Under the pieces are notes generated by a model. That model made no database searches and had not been told where the DNA came from. It worked only from the letters and a program-made list of their open reading frames with translations. From Bacillus sp. ISL-18 (lineage in GTDB: Bacteria; Bacillota; Bacilli; Bacillales; Cytobacillaceae): DNA of 64,000 nucleotides. The position numbers and the translations under genes were made by a program. Below are positions 17,298-26,582 of this stretch, piece after piece. The stretch spans positions 55,127 to 119,126 of the forward strand of contig NZ_JAGGQG010000019.1 in the NCBI RefSeq assembly GCF_018613415.1. The letters are read 5' to 3'. Within the stretch, counting starts at the first letter, position 1. The number at the start of each line of letters is the position of its first letter.

Positions 17298-18005
17298 TTA
17301 GGCACCAATGTAAGCTTTTCTTACCTCATCATTGGCGAACAATTCCTCAGATGTGCCATTTAGTACAATTGTACCGCTTTCAAAAACATACCCTTTATCG
17401 GCAATTTTTAAGGCGGCATTCGCGTTTTGTTCAGCCAAGAGAATGGTAGTTCCCTCCTGATTAATCCGCTGAATCACCTCAAACATCTGCTCGACAATCA
17501 AAGGAGCAAGCCCCACCGATGGCTCATCAAGGAGCATCAGCTTAGGTTTTGACATCAGCGTTCTCCCAATAGCGAGCATCTGCTGCTGGCCGCCGCTAAG
17601 CGAACCAGCTGCATCATTTCTTTTTTCCTTTAAAATGGGAAATAGTTCATATACATGTTCAAGTGACTGTTTCAATTCCTCTCTTTTACGGCGGTGTACA
17701 AAAGCACCCATTTTCAGATTTTCCTGCACCGACATGGCCGAAAACAATTTCCTTCCTTCCGGACATTGACCGATTCCAAGCTGGACAATTTGATCTGCAG
17801 AGCGCCTGTTTATTTTTCTAGCGTTAAAAACAATTTCCCCCTTAGCGGGCTTGTTAAGACCGCTGATCGCCCGAAATACTGTGCTTTTTCCGGCACCATT
17901 GGCACCGAGCAGTACAACGATTTCCCCAGCCTTGACTTCTATATTCACATCATGAATGGCTGTAAAGCTGCCATATTTAACAAAGATATTTTTTAAACTA
18001 AGCAA
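17298..18005 (-). CDS. livF: ABC transporter ATP-binding protein LivF-type
   Basis: 235 residues. Walker A GANGAGKST near 34-42, Q-loop, signature SLSGGQQQM near 135, Walker B MLLDEPSVGL near 155, and the switch His region replaced by LAEQN as is usual in LivF. It overlaps livG by eight bases and completes the membrane complex of two ATPases and two permeases. Cytoplasmic face of the importer. Confidence 0.93.
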   Translation of the reverse strand: MLSLKNIFVKYGSFTAIHDVNIEVKAGEIVVLLGANGAGKSTVFRAISGLNKPAKGEIVFNARKINRRSADQIVQLGIGQCPEGRKLFSAMSVQENLKMGAFVHRRKREELKQSLEHVYELFPILKEKRNDAAGSLSGGQQQMLAIGRTLMSKPKLMLLDEPSVGLAPLIVEQMFEVIQRINQEGTTILLAEQNANAALKIADKGYVFESGTIVLNGTSEELFANDEVRKAYIGA

Positions 18006-18765
18006 TGGCGCTTCCCCCTAAATATGCTTTAATCACCGTTTCATTACTGCGGATTTCTTCCGGTCTGCCTTCTGCAATTTTCTCTCCGTAGTTAAGTACC
18101 ATAATTTTATCGGCAATCTTCATAATCATTTGCATCTTGTGTTCAATCAGGCAAACCGTAATCCCCTTACCAGCCATTTTTTTCATTAGCTCGGCCAGCC
18201 CTTCTGTTTCATCAGGGTTGACTCCTGCCGCCGGTTCATCGAGAAAAACAATATCCGGGTTGGTTGCTAAGGCTAGCGCAAATGCTGTCCGTTTTTTCTC
18301 CTCTTGTGTTAAATTACCGACCAATTTATTCGCTGCATTTTTTAATTCAACAAATTCTAGTACTTCCATAGCTTTTTCACGGCATTGGGCCTCCTCCCTC
18401 TTTAAACGCGTGGTACGTAAAATGGCGTCTATTAAGTTGGATTTAGTCCGTAGGCGGTGGCCGACAATAACATTATCCAGTACTGTTGATTTTTCAAATA
18501 GATTGGTAGTTTGAAATGTCCTGGCCACACCCAACTCCGCTATTTTATTGGAAGGCAAACTAGAAATATCCTGCCCCTTATAAATAACCTGGCCTGAACT
18601 TGGGCGATGAAATCCACTAATTAAATTGAAAAAAGTGGACTTACCTGCACCATTGGGACCGATGATGGCATTAATTTTCCCTTGTTCGATTGTAAAATCA
18701 ACATTATTTACCGCGACTAAACCACCGAACCGTTTGGTTAAATTCCTTGTTTCCAAAAAATTCAT
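17998..18765 (-). CDS. livG: ABC transporter ATP-binding protein LivG-type
   Basis: 255 residues from ATG 18765, one base after the livM stop; AAGGAGGG lies inside the end of livM. Motifs: GPNGAGKSTFFN Walker A, NLTQEEKKR in the place of the usual ABC signature, VFLDEPAAGVNP Walker B and IEHKM switch. The signature reads NLTQEEKKR rather than LSGGQ, a LivG-like variation but more diverged than usual. A longer frame to 18882 overlaps livM and is rejected. Confidence 0.92.
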   Translation of the reverse strand: MNFLETRNLTKRFGGLVAVNNVDFTIEQGKINAIIGPNGAGKSTFFNLISGFHRPSSGQVIYKGQDISSLPSNKIAELGVARTFQTTNLFEKSTVLDNVIVGHRLRTKSNLIDAILRTTRLKREEAQCREKAMEVLEFVELKNAANKLVGNLTQEEKKRTAFALALATNPDIVFLDEPAAGVNPDETEGLAELMKKMAGKGITVCLIEHKMQMIMKIADKIMVLNYGEKIAEGRPEEIRSNETVIKAYLGGSAIA

Positions 18766-18766
18766 C

Positions 18767-19786
18767 CTATCCCTCCTTAACTTGCTTTTCAGGAAGGAGC
18801 TCCGTCTGGAGATATGATTTTCCCCTTGCCCGTTCTTTCTTTGCCTTCCGATTTGTATTCCAGGTTGAGACTGCCCCGACAAGTCCGCGTGGATAAAAAA
18901 TAATCAGCAATGTTAACACAGGACCAAAGATAAGCATCCTGTTCTCTTGGAAATCCTGCAGGTATTGTGAGAGCCATACAATGATCAGTGTTCCAATAAT
19001 CGGACCACTCAACGTTCCGATTCCGCCTACTAATAAGTAGGTAAGTAAATCGAAGGTAATAGAAATGGAGCCTATATCCGGCCCGATGAACCGGACAAAT
19101 GAAGCATAAAGGGCTCCTGAAAGACCAGCAAACAAGGTGGATAAAACAAATACCGTCAATTTGTTTTTCATCGTTGATATCCCGATCGTCTGGGCCAATT
19201 CTTCGCTATTTCTTATGGCGATATAGGTTCTTCCAGATAAGGAATGAATAATTCGGTACATGATGAGAACAACCAGGAGCAGAAAAAACAGGACAAGATA
19301 ATAATAGGAAACCTCGGTTTCAAAGGTAATCGGCCCGATACCCGCAGGTGCCGGTATTCCAATCAGCCCTCGAACTCCTTCCGTTAAACTTTCCCATTTA
19401 TCAATTACAAGATAGATAATATATCCGAGGCAGAGTGTATAGATGGCAAAAAAATGTTCCTTTGTCCTTAATGCGATTAATCCGACGAACAGTCCTATTA
19501 AACTTGTAATCAACAGTGATAATAGAAACGCCAGCCAGAAATTCATTCCAGCTTTAACCGTTAAGATGCCTAATGAATATGCGCCAATCGCAAAGAAACC
19601 AGCATGTGCCAATGATAGATATCCGGTATAACCCGCCAACAGGTTTAAACCATATACACCTATCATCCAGATGAAGGATGTGGTCATGATGTGGATCAAA
19701 TAATTGTTGTCCGTTAGTAGTGGAAAAATGAAGGTAAGGAGAATGCATGCAATAATAATATTTCTTTTCGTCAATGCTTTTATCAT
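18767..19786 (-). CDS. livM: ABC transporter permease LivM-type
   Basis: 339 residues, eight or more hydrophobic segments. The family segment GYTGYLSLAHAGFFAIGAY is near 52-70 and the coupling region GGIGTLSGPIIG near 253. It overlaps livH by four bases (ATGA), so translation is probably coupled. The last 30 residues are a charged cytoplasmic tail. Confidence 0.92.
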   Translation of the reverse strand: MIKALTKRNIIIACILLTFIFPLLTDNNYLIHIMTTSFIWMIGVYGLNLLAGYTGYLSLAHAGFFAIGAYSLGILTVKAGMNFWLAFLLSLLITSLIGLFVGLIALRTKEHFFAIYTLCLGYIIYLVIDKWESLTEGVRGLIGIPAPAGIGPITFETEVSYYYLVLFFLLLVVLIMYRIIHSLSGRTYIAIRNSEELAQTIGISTMKNKLTVFVLSTLFAGLSGALYASFVRFIGPDIGSISITFDLLTYLLVGGIGTLSGPIIGTLIIVWLSQYLQDFQENRMLIFGPVLTLLIIFYPRGLVGAVSTWNTNRKAKKERARGKSYLQTELLPEKQVKEG

Positions 19787-20649
19787 GAATGGCCCCCCTT
19801 CGAAAACAGACCGGTTGGCTTAACTGTTAATATAATGACAAGGATTACGAACGCAATAATGTCCTTATAGTCGTTGGAAATATAGGTCGCCCCTAGGCTT
19901 TCACTAAAGCCTAATATATAACCGCCCACAATTGCTCCCGGAATACTTCCCATCCCCCCAAGGATGATAATTACAAAGGCTTTTAGAATAACCAGTTGAC
20001 CCATTCCCGGAAATACTAGGTTAATAGGGGCTGAGAGAGAGGCAGCAATCGCCGCTAAACCACCTGAAATCATAAAGGTGAGCATTGCCACTTTGGTGGT
20101 GTTGATGCCAACAAGATTGGCTCCTTCTCGGTTTTGTGACATGGCAATTATTGTCGAACCAATAAAGGTCTTTTTTAAGAACAGATATAGTAGAAGCATG
20201 ACCACCAGCGCAGCCACTACAATGAGGATTCGCTGCATTGTAATCGTTAATCCAAGAATGTGTAAAACCTGCCCGTAGGGTGTGGACATACTTTGGTATT
20301 CAGCACCCCAATAATACTGAGCAAAAGCTTCCAAAAATAATAGAATTCCAATGGCAGCTATTTTATCATGGATGGGCGGGGCCTCCCGAAGGGGATGAAA
20401 AACTAATCGTTCCATTAATACACCGATAAGGCCAACCAAAATGATTGAGATGAAAATGGCGATCCAATAATGGAGACCGAATTTTGTCATCATCATCAGG
20501 GTTATGTATCCTCCCATCATGTATAATGCTCCATGAGCAAAATTTGGAATATGCAAAATTCCATAAACTAACGTTAAACCAAGTGCTACGAGTGCATAAA
20601 CACTTCCAATCGTTAATCCATTAAACAACTGCTGAATAAAAATCTCCAT
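19783..20649 (-). CDS. livH: ABC transporter permease LivH-type
   Basis: 288 residues, about eight membrane segments. The N-terminal LFNGLTIGSVYALVALGLT and NFAHGALYMMGGY are hallmarks of the family, and GGMGSIPGAIVGG is the coupling loop. ATG at 20649 is preceded by GGGGGAG. First gene of the transporter set, 86 bases after the acyl-CoA ligase. Confidence 0.92.
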   Translation of the reverse strand: MEIFIQQLFNGLTIGSVYALVALGLTLVYGILHIPNFAHGALYMMGGYITLMMMTKFGLHYWIAIFISIILVGLIGVLMERLVFHPLREAPPIHDKIAAIGILLFLEAFAQYYWGAEYQSMSTPYGQVLHILGLTITMQRILIVVAALVVMLLLYLFLKKTFIGSTIIAMSQNREGANLVGINTTKVAMLTFMISGGLAAIAASLSAPINLVFPGMGQLVILKAFVIIILGGMGSIPGAIVGGYILGFSESLGATYISNDYKDIIAFVILVIILTVKPTGLFSKGGHS

Positions 20650-20735
20650 AGCTCTCCCCCTTTGTATTATTAAACGGCTTGTGAGGAGCCTTCCTAATGC
20701 GGCCTGCTCCCCACATGATGAGGAAACTATTTACG

Positions 20736-22403
20736 TTAATTTTGCGCTTTTACCTTCTCCTCTTCCTGAAGGGTGCGCCATAAAATCTTACCGCTTGATG
20801 TCATTGGGAATTGCTTTCTAAATTCAATCTTCCTAGGGTATTTATAAGCGGCCATATGCTGCTTTGCCCATTCAATGATTTCATCCTCGTTAATTTCCCC
20901 TTCAAATCCCTCATTTAAAATAACAAACGCTTTGACGGTTTCGCCTCTTCTTGGATCAGGGACACCCACAACACACGCCTGTTGAATCGCCGGATGTTTA
21001 TACAGGTAGGATTCTACTTCTGTTGGCCAAACTTTGAAACCCGAGGCATTTATCATTCTTTTTACCCGGTCCACAATGAAGAAATATCCCTCTTCGTCAT
21101 AACGGCCAATATCGCCTGTTCTAAAAAACATTTTCCCTTCTATATCAATAAACGAGTTTCTATTTTCGTCATCGCGGTTATAATAACCGACCATTACCTG
21201 TGGCCCGTTCACTATGATTTCACCGACTTCTCCTACACCAAGTTCTTTCCCAGTGGCTGGTTCTATGACTCTGGCATCCACATCAAAGGATGGAATCCCA
21301 AGACATTGCATTTTTGGCCGATCAGGAGGATTAAAATGGGTCTGGGCAATAGTTTCAGATAGGCCATATCCTTCGACAAACCGTAATCCTGATAGATTAA
21401 ACAATTTTTCACCAACCGCCTCCGGTAAAGCTGCGCCCCCACCTGAAATAGAGGTTAATGTAGCAATATCCTCCTTCTTCAGGTTAGGATTGGCCAGAAA
21501 GTCGACGATCATTGTGGCAATTGTCACCCAATGGGTACAGCCTAAATTTTTAATCAATTCCACGGCTGCATTGCGGTTCCATCTGGTTAAAATGACCATT
21601 GTACTGCCGCTAAAAATTGGCATGTGCATACTATGAACCATACCGGTTACGTGGAAGAGCGGCAGTGTCATTAAATGCACGGCATTAGGAGTGGTTGAAG
21701 ACCAGTGATATGCCCCCACCGTGTTGGCATTAACTGTCCGGTTTGTATGCATACAGCCTTTTGGCAATCCCGTGGTTCCGGAAGTGTATGGCATGCAGGC
21801 AATGTCGTCTCCCTTGGCTGTACGTTCAGATGGGGTTAGGTCGGCAGCAATTGCCTGATTCCATAGAAAGTGTCCTGGCTTCGTAAAATTGATTCTAGGT
21901 GCCTCCACTTCCTTTGGCAGCATTTCTTCAAACCCATCACCTGCATAATCGGAATAGGCTGCGATGACCAAATTTTCTAAGGAAGTTTTCCCGAACAGTG
22001 GGCCGACACTGTCGATTAATTCTTGGCCGGCTAGTGCTGTATGGATTTCACAATCGCGCACATAAAATTCTAGTTCATCAGCAACCAGCATAGGATTAAT
22101 CGGTACGACAACAGCATTGGCTCTGAGAATCGCATAATAACCAATCACAAACTGCGGTGAGTTCTGCATAAAGAGCAAGACCTTATCACCCGGACGCACT
22201 CCAAGCTTGTGCTCTAGGTATCCTGCGAGCGCATTTACCTCTGCATCCAACTGCTCATATGTTATTTTGTTGCCATAGTAAAAAATAGCATCCTGATCCG
22301 GATAACGGTTTGCACTTACTTTGAGGTTGTCATACAGAGAAGTGGAGGGAACTATTAAAGATTTAGTGATTTTAGGCCAGAATTCATAATGAAGAGTTAC
22401 CAT
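20736..22403 (-). CDS. AMP-forming acyl-CoA ligase (second of two)
   Basis: 555 residues of the ANL superfamily, resembling long-chain fatty-acid CoA ligases. Motifs: PYTSGTTGLPKGC near 205, GYGLSETIAQTH near 345, FFRTGDIGRYDEEGYFF near 430 and the terminal SSGKILWR catalytic Lys near 540. ATG 22403 follows AAGGAG. The gene follows the TetR regulator by 17 bases and precedes the transporter. The two ligases of the cluster are clearly different proteins, so two acids (for example parent and shortened chain) may be activated. Confidence 0.9.
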   Translation of the reverse strand: MVTLHYEFWPKITKSLIVPSTSLYDNLKVSANRYPDQDAIFYYGNKITYEQLDAEVNALAGYLEHKLGVRPGDKVLLFMQNSPQFVIGYYAILRANAVVVPINPMLVADELEFYVRDCEIHTALAGQELIDSVGPLFGKTSLENLVIAAYSDYAGDGFEEMLPKEVEAPRINFTKPGHFLWNQAIAADLTPSERTAKGDDIACMPYTSGTTGLPKGCMHTNRTVNANTVGAYHWSSTTPNAVHLMTLPLFHVTGMVHSMHMPIFSGSTMVILTRWNRNAAVELIKNLGCTHWVTIATMIVDFLANPNLKKEDIATLTSISGGGAALPEAVGEKLFNLSGLRFVEGYGLSETIAQTHFNPPDRPKMQCLGIPSFDVDARVIEPATGKELGVGEVGEIIVNGPQVMVGYYNRDDENRNSFIDIEGKMFFRTGDIGRYDEEGYFFIVDRVKRMINASGFKVWPTEVESYLYKHPAIQQACVVGVPDPRRGETVKAFVILNEGFEGEINEDEIIEWAKQHMAAYKYPRKIEFRKQFPMTSSGKILWRTLQEEEKVKAQN

Positions 22404-22420
22404 GACATATCTCCTTATTT

Positions 22421-23005
22421 TTAGTTATTGTAAACGCTGCCATTTTTATAAATGCCGTTAAGAATCATATTGACGAATATCTCGACAACTTGTTCTTCAG
22501 AAACCTCTCCATCGGGGTTAAACCAGTAATAACTCCAATTCGTAATCCCGAGTATCCCCATTGTGATAATATCGGGATGTAATCCTTGCTTGAATTCACT
22601 CTGCTGGATGGCATCCTCGATTAACTTTTGGGTATTTTTGCGAAATTCAGTTCTTTTTTCCTTTATTTCATTAATATATTTATCACTTAAATGCCGCATT
22701 TCTCTTGTAAAAATACGGGCACTCTGCCGCTTGGTTCTTATATTTCGTATCAACAGCCGAACAATTTCATATAGTTTTTGAGTACAAGTGGTCTTATGGT
22801 TTTGTATGATTTCTTCCTGCTCCTGTACAAGTCCTTCGATATAAATAAGATGGATATCCTTAAGCAGCTCTTCTTTACTGTCAAAATAATAGTAAAAGGT
22901 CCCCTTCGTCACTCCCAGCAATTGAACAATATCCTGCACAGATGTTGATTTAAATCCATTTTGATCAAACAACTGGATCCCTGTTTCTATTAATTTATGC
23001 TTCAT
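22421..23005 (-). CDS. TetR-family transcriptional regulator
   Basis: 194 residues. The N-terminal helix-turn-helix (residues 1-50) has the typical GFKSTSVQDIVQLLGVTKGTFYYYFDSKEELL, followed by a helical ligand domain. It is embedded in the catabolic cluster between a thiolase and an acyl-CoA ligase. TetR regulators in such places are usually repressors released by an acyl-CoA. The two matching 22-bp palindromes at 26486 and 33862 are its best candidate operators (inference). No copy of that site lies directly upstream of this gene. Confidence 0.9.
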   Translation of the reverse strand: MKHKLIETGIQLFDQNGFKSTSVQDIVQLLGVTKGTFYYYFDSKEELLKDIHLIYIEGLVQEQEEIIQNHKTTCTQKLYEIVRLLIRNIRTKRQSARIFTREMRHLSDKYINEIKEKRTEFRKNTQKLIEDAIQQSEFKQGLHPDIITMGILGITNWSYYWFNPDGEVSEEQVVEIFVNMILNGIYKNGSVYNN

Positions 23006-23092
23006 AGGATTGTTCCTTTCGGCTATGCGCCGGGAGGAACACCACCGTGTCCTCCTGCAAAGCGCTAATTAGGTGCCTTTTGGATAGAATAG

Positions 23093-24265
23093 CTATTCGC
23101 GTTCAATGATGGTGGCGATTCCCTGACCGCCGCCGATACAAGCTGTTATCAGGGCAAATCGACCACCGGACCTCTGTAATTCATAGACTGCTTTGGTAAC
23201 GAGGATTGCACCGGTTGCCCCGAGCGGGTGTCCATGGGCAATTGCTCCGCCGTTAACATTAACCTTTTCTAGATCCATTTCTAGTTCTCGGTTACAGGCT
23301 AGAACTTGAGCGGCGAAGGCTTCGTTAATTTCAATTACATCCATCTCTGCTAAAGGGAGGCCGGATATTTTCAGCACCTTTTTAACGGCAGGTACAGGTC
23401 CAATTCCCATAATATTCGGGTCAACTCCAGCAACTGCATAGTCGCGGATAACTGCCAGCGGTGTTAGTTTTAACTCTTCGGCCTTTTCCCTCGACATGAT
23501 AACAAGGGCTGATGCGGCATCATTTAAGCCTGAGCTATTGCCTGCTGTCACTGTTCCGCCTTTTTTAAATGCGGACGGGAGTGCTGCTAAGGCATCTAAG
23601 GTTGTTTTCGGCCTTGGATGTTCGTCTGTATTAAAAACAATCGGCTGCTCGCTCTTTTTAACCGGGATAGTAATGGGAACTATTTGTTCATTAAAGCGAC
23701 CCTCAGCTATGGCTCGAGCCATCCGCTGTTGGCTTTGATAGGCAAATTGATCTTGTTCTTCTCTGGTAATTCCGTATTTTTCAACCAGGTTTTCAGCGGT
23801 AATGCCCATTGGCGGGTCGCCAACTTCTTTTGGTGAGAGCTGCGATTTGCGAAAGCTCGGCGGCATCGGACTAAATGGTTTTTCAGGGCGGTCCATTAGA
23901 TACGGCGCCCTGCTCATGCTTTCAGTTCCCCCGGCAATATACACATCCCCGTCTCCCGCACGGATAGCTTGTGCAGCAAGATTGATTGCGTTGATTCCTG
24001 AGCCGCACTGTCTATCAACGGTTAGTCCCGGTAAATCGATGGATAGCCCTGTCTGTAAGGCTGTTAATCTAGCAATATTCCCTCCGCCGGAGAGAACGTT
24101 GCCAAAAATAACATCATCAATAATTTCGGGATTTATATTTGCTCTTTTTACTGCTTCCTTGATCACTTCTGCCCCAAGTATATGGGCAGGCACACTTGCT
24201 AAGGCGCTTCCTTGTCTGCCAATAGCAGTCCGGACCGCTGAAACGATGACTGCATCTCTTTTCAT
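23093..24265 (-). CDS. Acetyl-CoA acetyltransferase (thiolase)
   Basis: 390-residue degradative-type thiolase splitting 3-ketoacyl-CoA. The acyl-accepting Cys87 is in DRQCGSG, the catalytic His in AHGHPLGATGA near 345, and Cys376 in TACIGGGQG. It is one of two thiolases in the cluster, well diverged from the one at 26583, suggesting different chain lengths or branched products. ATG 24265 follows GGGGGAG. Confidence 0.93.
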   Translation of the reverse strand: MKRDAVIVSAVRTAIGRQGSALASVPAHILGAEVIKEAVKRANINPEIIDDVIFGNVLSGGGNIARLTALQTGLSIDLPGLTVDRQCGSGINAINLAAQAIRAGDGDVYIAGGTESMSRAPYLMDRPEKPFSPMPPSFRKSQLSPKEVGDPPMGITAENLVEKYGITREEQDQFAYQSQQRMARAIAEGRFNEQIVPITIPVKKSEQPIVFNTDEHPRPKTTLDALAALPSAFKKGGTVTAGNSSGLNDAASALVIMSREKAEELKLTPLAVIRDYAVAGVDPNIMGIGPVPAVKKVLKISGLPLAEMDVIEINEAFAAQVLACNRELEMDLEKVNVNGGAIAHGHPLGATGAILVTKAVYELQRSGGRFALITACIGGGQGIATIIERE

Positions 24266-24468
24266 TTAACCGTTCTCCCCCTACAATAAATTGTTTTGAC
24301 TTCCGCCAGAATGTTTTTTTATAGTAACTTCTAAGCGACCTCCGAAGACCTTTTTTCTCTATTCCGCTCAATTAAGTATTTTTTAAAATAAAATCATCTC
24401 TCACAAATTGGTGCCTCTTTCGCAAATTGGTTCGGTCGAAGCGCAAGTTCTCTCATCAGGTCCACCAA
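24266..24468. other. 203-base gap with a short direct repeat
   Basis: Intergenic stretch between the SDR and thiolase genes. CACAAATTGGT at 24402-24412 and CGCAAATTGGT at 24421-24431 form a 19-bp-spaced direct repeat just past the SDR stop. No clear T-tailed hairpin was seen. The long gap hints at a separate promoter for the thiolase-TetR-ligase group, but no strong -35/-10 pair stands out. Confidence 0.35.
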
Positions 24469-25242
24469 TTACATTGCATGCGCTCCGCCATCCACCACTA
24501 AAACATCTCCGGTCACAAAATCCGAAGCAGGGGATGCTAAAAACAAGGCGACCCCCTTCATATCTGTATCAGAGCCAAACTTTCGTAATGGTGTCCCCTC
24601 GAGAATCGCCTCCCCGCCTGAATCCAAGAGCCCTTTCGACATCTTCGTTGGGAAGAAACCAGGTGCAATCGCATTCACATAAATTCCTTTTGATCCCCAT
24701 TTCACCGCCAAATCTTTCGTAAACGTAATTACTGCCCCTTTACTGGCGTTATAGCCTATCGCATTCATCACCTTTGGATTACTGCCTTTTAACCCGGCAA
24801 CAGAGGCAATATTTATGATTTTTCCATAGTTCTTTTCGAGCATAACTTTCCCAACCGCCTGGGACATTAAGAACGTGCCCGTCACATTTACATTCATTAC
24901 TTTTTGCCATGCCTCAAGCGGCATCTCCTCAACAGGTGACCCCCACGAAGCCCCGCTGTTATTAACGAGAATGTCAATCCGGCCAAACTTTTCAACTGTC
25001 CGTTCGACGACATTCCGGACATCCTCTGGGTTTGAGACATCACATTTCAAAGCAAGGCTTTCAACGCCAAGCTTTTTTAACCCTTCACTAACTTCCTCAC
25101 ACGCCTCCAGCTTACGAGAACAGACCACGACATGTGCCCCTGCCTCTGCAAATCCTTCGGCAATCTGCTGGCCAAGTCCCCTGCCGCCGCCTGTTACAAT
25201 GGCCACTTTTCCTGTTAAATCAAACAGTTGTTTTACATGCAT
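24469..25242 (-). CDS. SDR-family oxidoreductase (probable 3-hydroxyacyl-CoA dehydrogenase)
   Basis: 257-residue short-chain dehydrogenase. The nucleotide-binding GGGRGLGQQ is near 19-27, NNSGASWG near 92, catalytic Ser in NIASVAG near 146 and YNASKGA near 164-170. It lacks C-terminal extensions. The gene follows an acyl-CoA dehydrogenase by 22 bases. As the cluster has no classical FadB, the SDRs probably carry out the 3-hydroxy to 3-keto step (inference). Confidence 0.88.
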   Translation of the reverse strand: MHVKQLFDLTGKVAIVTGGGRGLGQQIAEGFAEAGAHVVVCSRKLEACEEVSEGLKKLGVESLALKCDVSNPEDVRNVVERTVEKFGRIDILVNNSGASWGSPVEEMPLEAWQKVMNVNVTGTFLMSQAVGKVMLEKNYGKIINIASVAGLKGSNPKVMNAIGYNASKGAVITFTKDLAVKWGSKGIYVNAIAPGFFPTKMSKGLLDSGGEAILEGTPLRKFGSDTDMKGVALFLASPASDFVTGDVLVVDGGAHAM

Positions 25243-25264
25243 CGTTTATCCTCCTAATTAAATA

Positions 25265-26470
25265 TCATCGATATTTCTTTAATTCATATCTGGCAATCGC
25301 CCGCTTATGGACTTCATCAGGACCATCAGCAAGTCTTAGCGTACGGATATTCGCCCAGCTTGCAGCAAGCGGTGTATCCTCACTTACTCCCGCAGCGCCA
25401 AATGCTTGAATCGCATGGTCAATAATTTTCAGCGCCATATTAGGGGCAATCACTTTAATCATCGCAATCTCTGCTTTAGCCTCTTTATTTCCAACCGTAT
25501 CCATCATGTACGCTGCTTTCAGTGTTAGCAATCTAGCCTGTTCAATTTCAATTCTCGCCTCAGCAATCCATTCCTGGATAACACCCTGATCAGCGAGTCT
25601 TTTTCCGAAAGCAATCCGACTTTGTACGCGCTTACACAATTCCTCGAGCGCTCTTTCAGCTGCGCCAATGGTTCTCATACAATGGTGGATTCTCCCTGGT
25701 CCAAGACGGCCTTGGGCAATCGCAAAGCCCTTTCCTTCTCCCCAAAGCATATTAGAAGCAGGTACCCGGACATTTTTGTATTCGATTTCGGCATGACCAT
25801 GCGGAGCGTGGGCATATCCAAACACTGGTAAAATTCTTTTAATCGTTACTCCTGGAGCATTTAAAGGAACTAGAATCATCGATTGCTGCTCATGGGCCGG
25901 TGCCGACGGATCATTTTTCCCCATGACAATCGCGATCTTACATCGGGGATCTCCTGCACCTGATGACCACCATTTCGTTCCGTTAATGACATATTCATCC
26001 CCATCACGTACAATGCTTGCTTGAATATTGGTCGCATCAGATGAAGCAACGTCAGGTTCCGTCATCGAAAAACAGGAACGGATTTCTCCGGCTAAAAGCG
26101 GCTTAAGCCATTGTTCTTTATGAGCTTCGGTCCCATAACGGACAAGGACCTCCATATTACCGGTGTCAGGTGCGGCACAATTGAACACTTCCGGGGCAAT
26201 CGCCGAACGTCCCATAATTTCACAAAGCGGGGCGTATTCCAAGTTTGTAAGGCCGGCTCCATATTCACTTTCTGGTAAAAATAAATTCCATAATCCCTGT
26301 TGTTTCGCCTTTTCCTTAAGTTCCTCCATGATCGGTGGTATTTTCGAAAACGGATCATTTTTATCGATTTGCTCGTGATAGAGCTTTTCATTTGGGTATA
26401 TATACTCATCCATAAATTCTGTCAGCTTATTTTGAAGCGCTTGGACCTTTTCGGAATAACTAAAATTCAT
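25265..26470 (-). CDS. Acyl-CoA dehydrogenase (ACAD10/11-like)
   Basis: 401-residue FAD enzyme. The substrate/FAD loop CFSMTEPDVASSDATNI is near 133-150, NGTKWWSSGAGDP near 168, and the C-terminal helical domain has FGAAGVSEDTPLA. The GYAHAPHGHAEIEY and WWSSGAGDPRC stretches are typical of the ACAD10/11-type subgroup rather than short-chain enzymes; in animals that group acts on branched or 4-hydroxy acyl-CoAs. It is preceded by a promoter and a palindromic operator, so it begins an internal transcription unit. Electron transfer proteins are not in the window. Confidence 0.9.
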   Translation of the reverse strand: MNFSYSEKVQALQNKLTEFMDEYIYPNEKLYHEQIDKNDPFSKIPPIMEELKEKAKQQGLWNLFLPESEYGAGLTNLEYAPLCEIMGRSAIAPEVFNCAAPDTGNMEVLVRYGTEAHKEQWLKPLLAGEIRSCFSMTEPDVASSDATNIQASIVRDGDEYVINGTKWWSSGAGDPRCKIAIVMGKNDPSAPAHEQQSMILVPLNAPGVTIKRILPVFGYAHAPHGHAEIEYKNVRVPASNMLWGEGKGFAIAQGRLGPGRIHHCMRTIGAAERALEELCKRVQSRIAFGKRLADQGVIQEWIAEARIEIEQARLLTLKAAYMMDTVGNKEAKAEIAMIKVIAPNMALKIIDHAIQAFGAAGVSEDTPLAASWANIRTLRLADGPDEVHKRAIARYELKKYR

Positions 26471-26485
26471 CTATATCCCTCCTCC

Positions 26486-26507
26486 ACATACCTACCAGTC
26501 AGTATGT
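26486..26507. promoter_or_regulatory. 22-bp palindromic operator, copy 1
   Basis: The palindrome reads ACATACCTACC then AGTCAGTATGT, 20 of 22 bases identical to the copy at 33862. It lies just downstream of the predicted transcription start of the acyl-CoA dehydrogenase unit, where a bound repressor would block transcription. Probable target of the TetR regulator encoded at 22421 (inference). Confidence 0.75.
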
Positions 26508-26517
26508 TGTTAACCTC

Positions 26518-26546
26518 ATCATAATGTAAATTTTCAGAATACTCAA
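26518..26546 (-). promoter_or_regulatory. Sigma-A-type promoter of internal catabolic unit
   Basis: Minus strand: TTGAGT (26546-26541), 17-base spacer, TATGAT (26523-26518). Predicted start is near 26511, immediately before operator copy 1. Confidence 0.6.
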
Positions 26547-26582
26547 CAGGCAACCTTCCGACAATTTCCTCACTTAATCTAT

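Noticed and set aside
26486..26507. FadR (YsiA) box of B. subtilis type
   Set aside because: The palindrome does not resemble TGAATGANTANTCATTCA.
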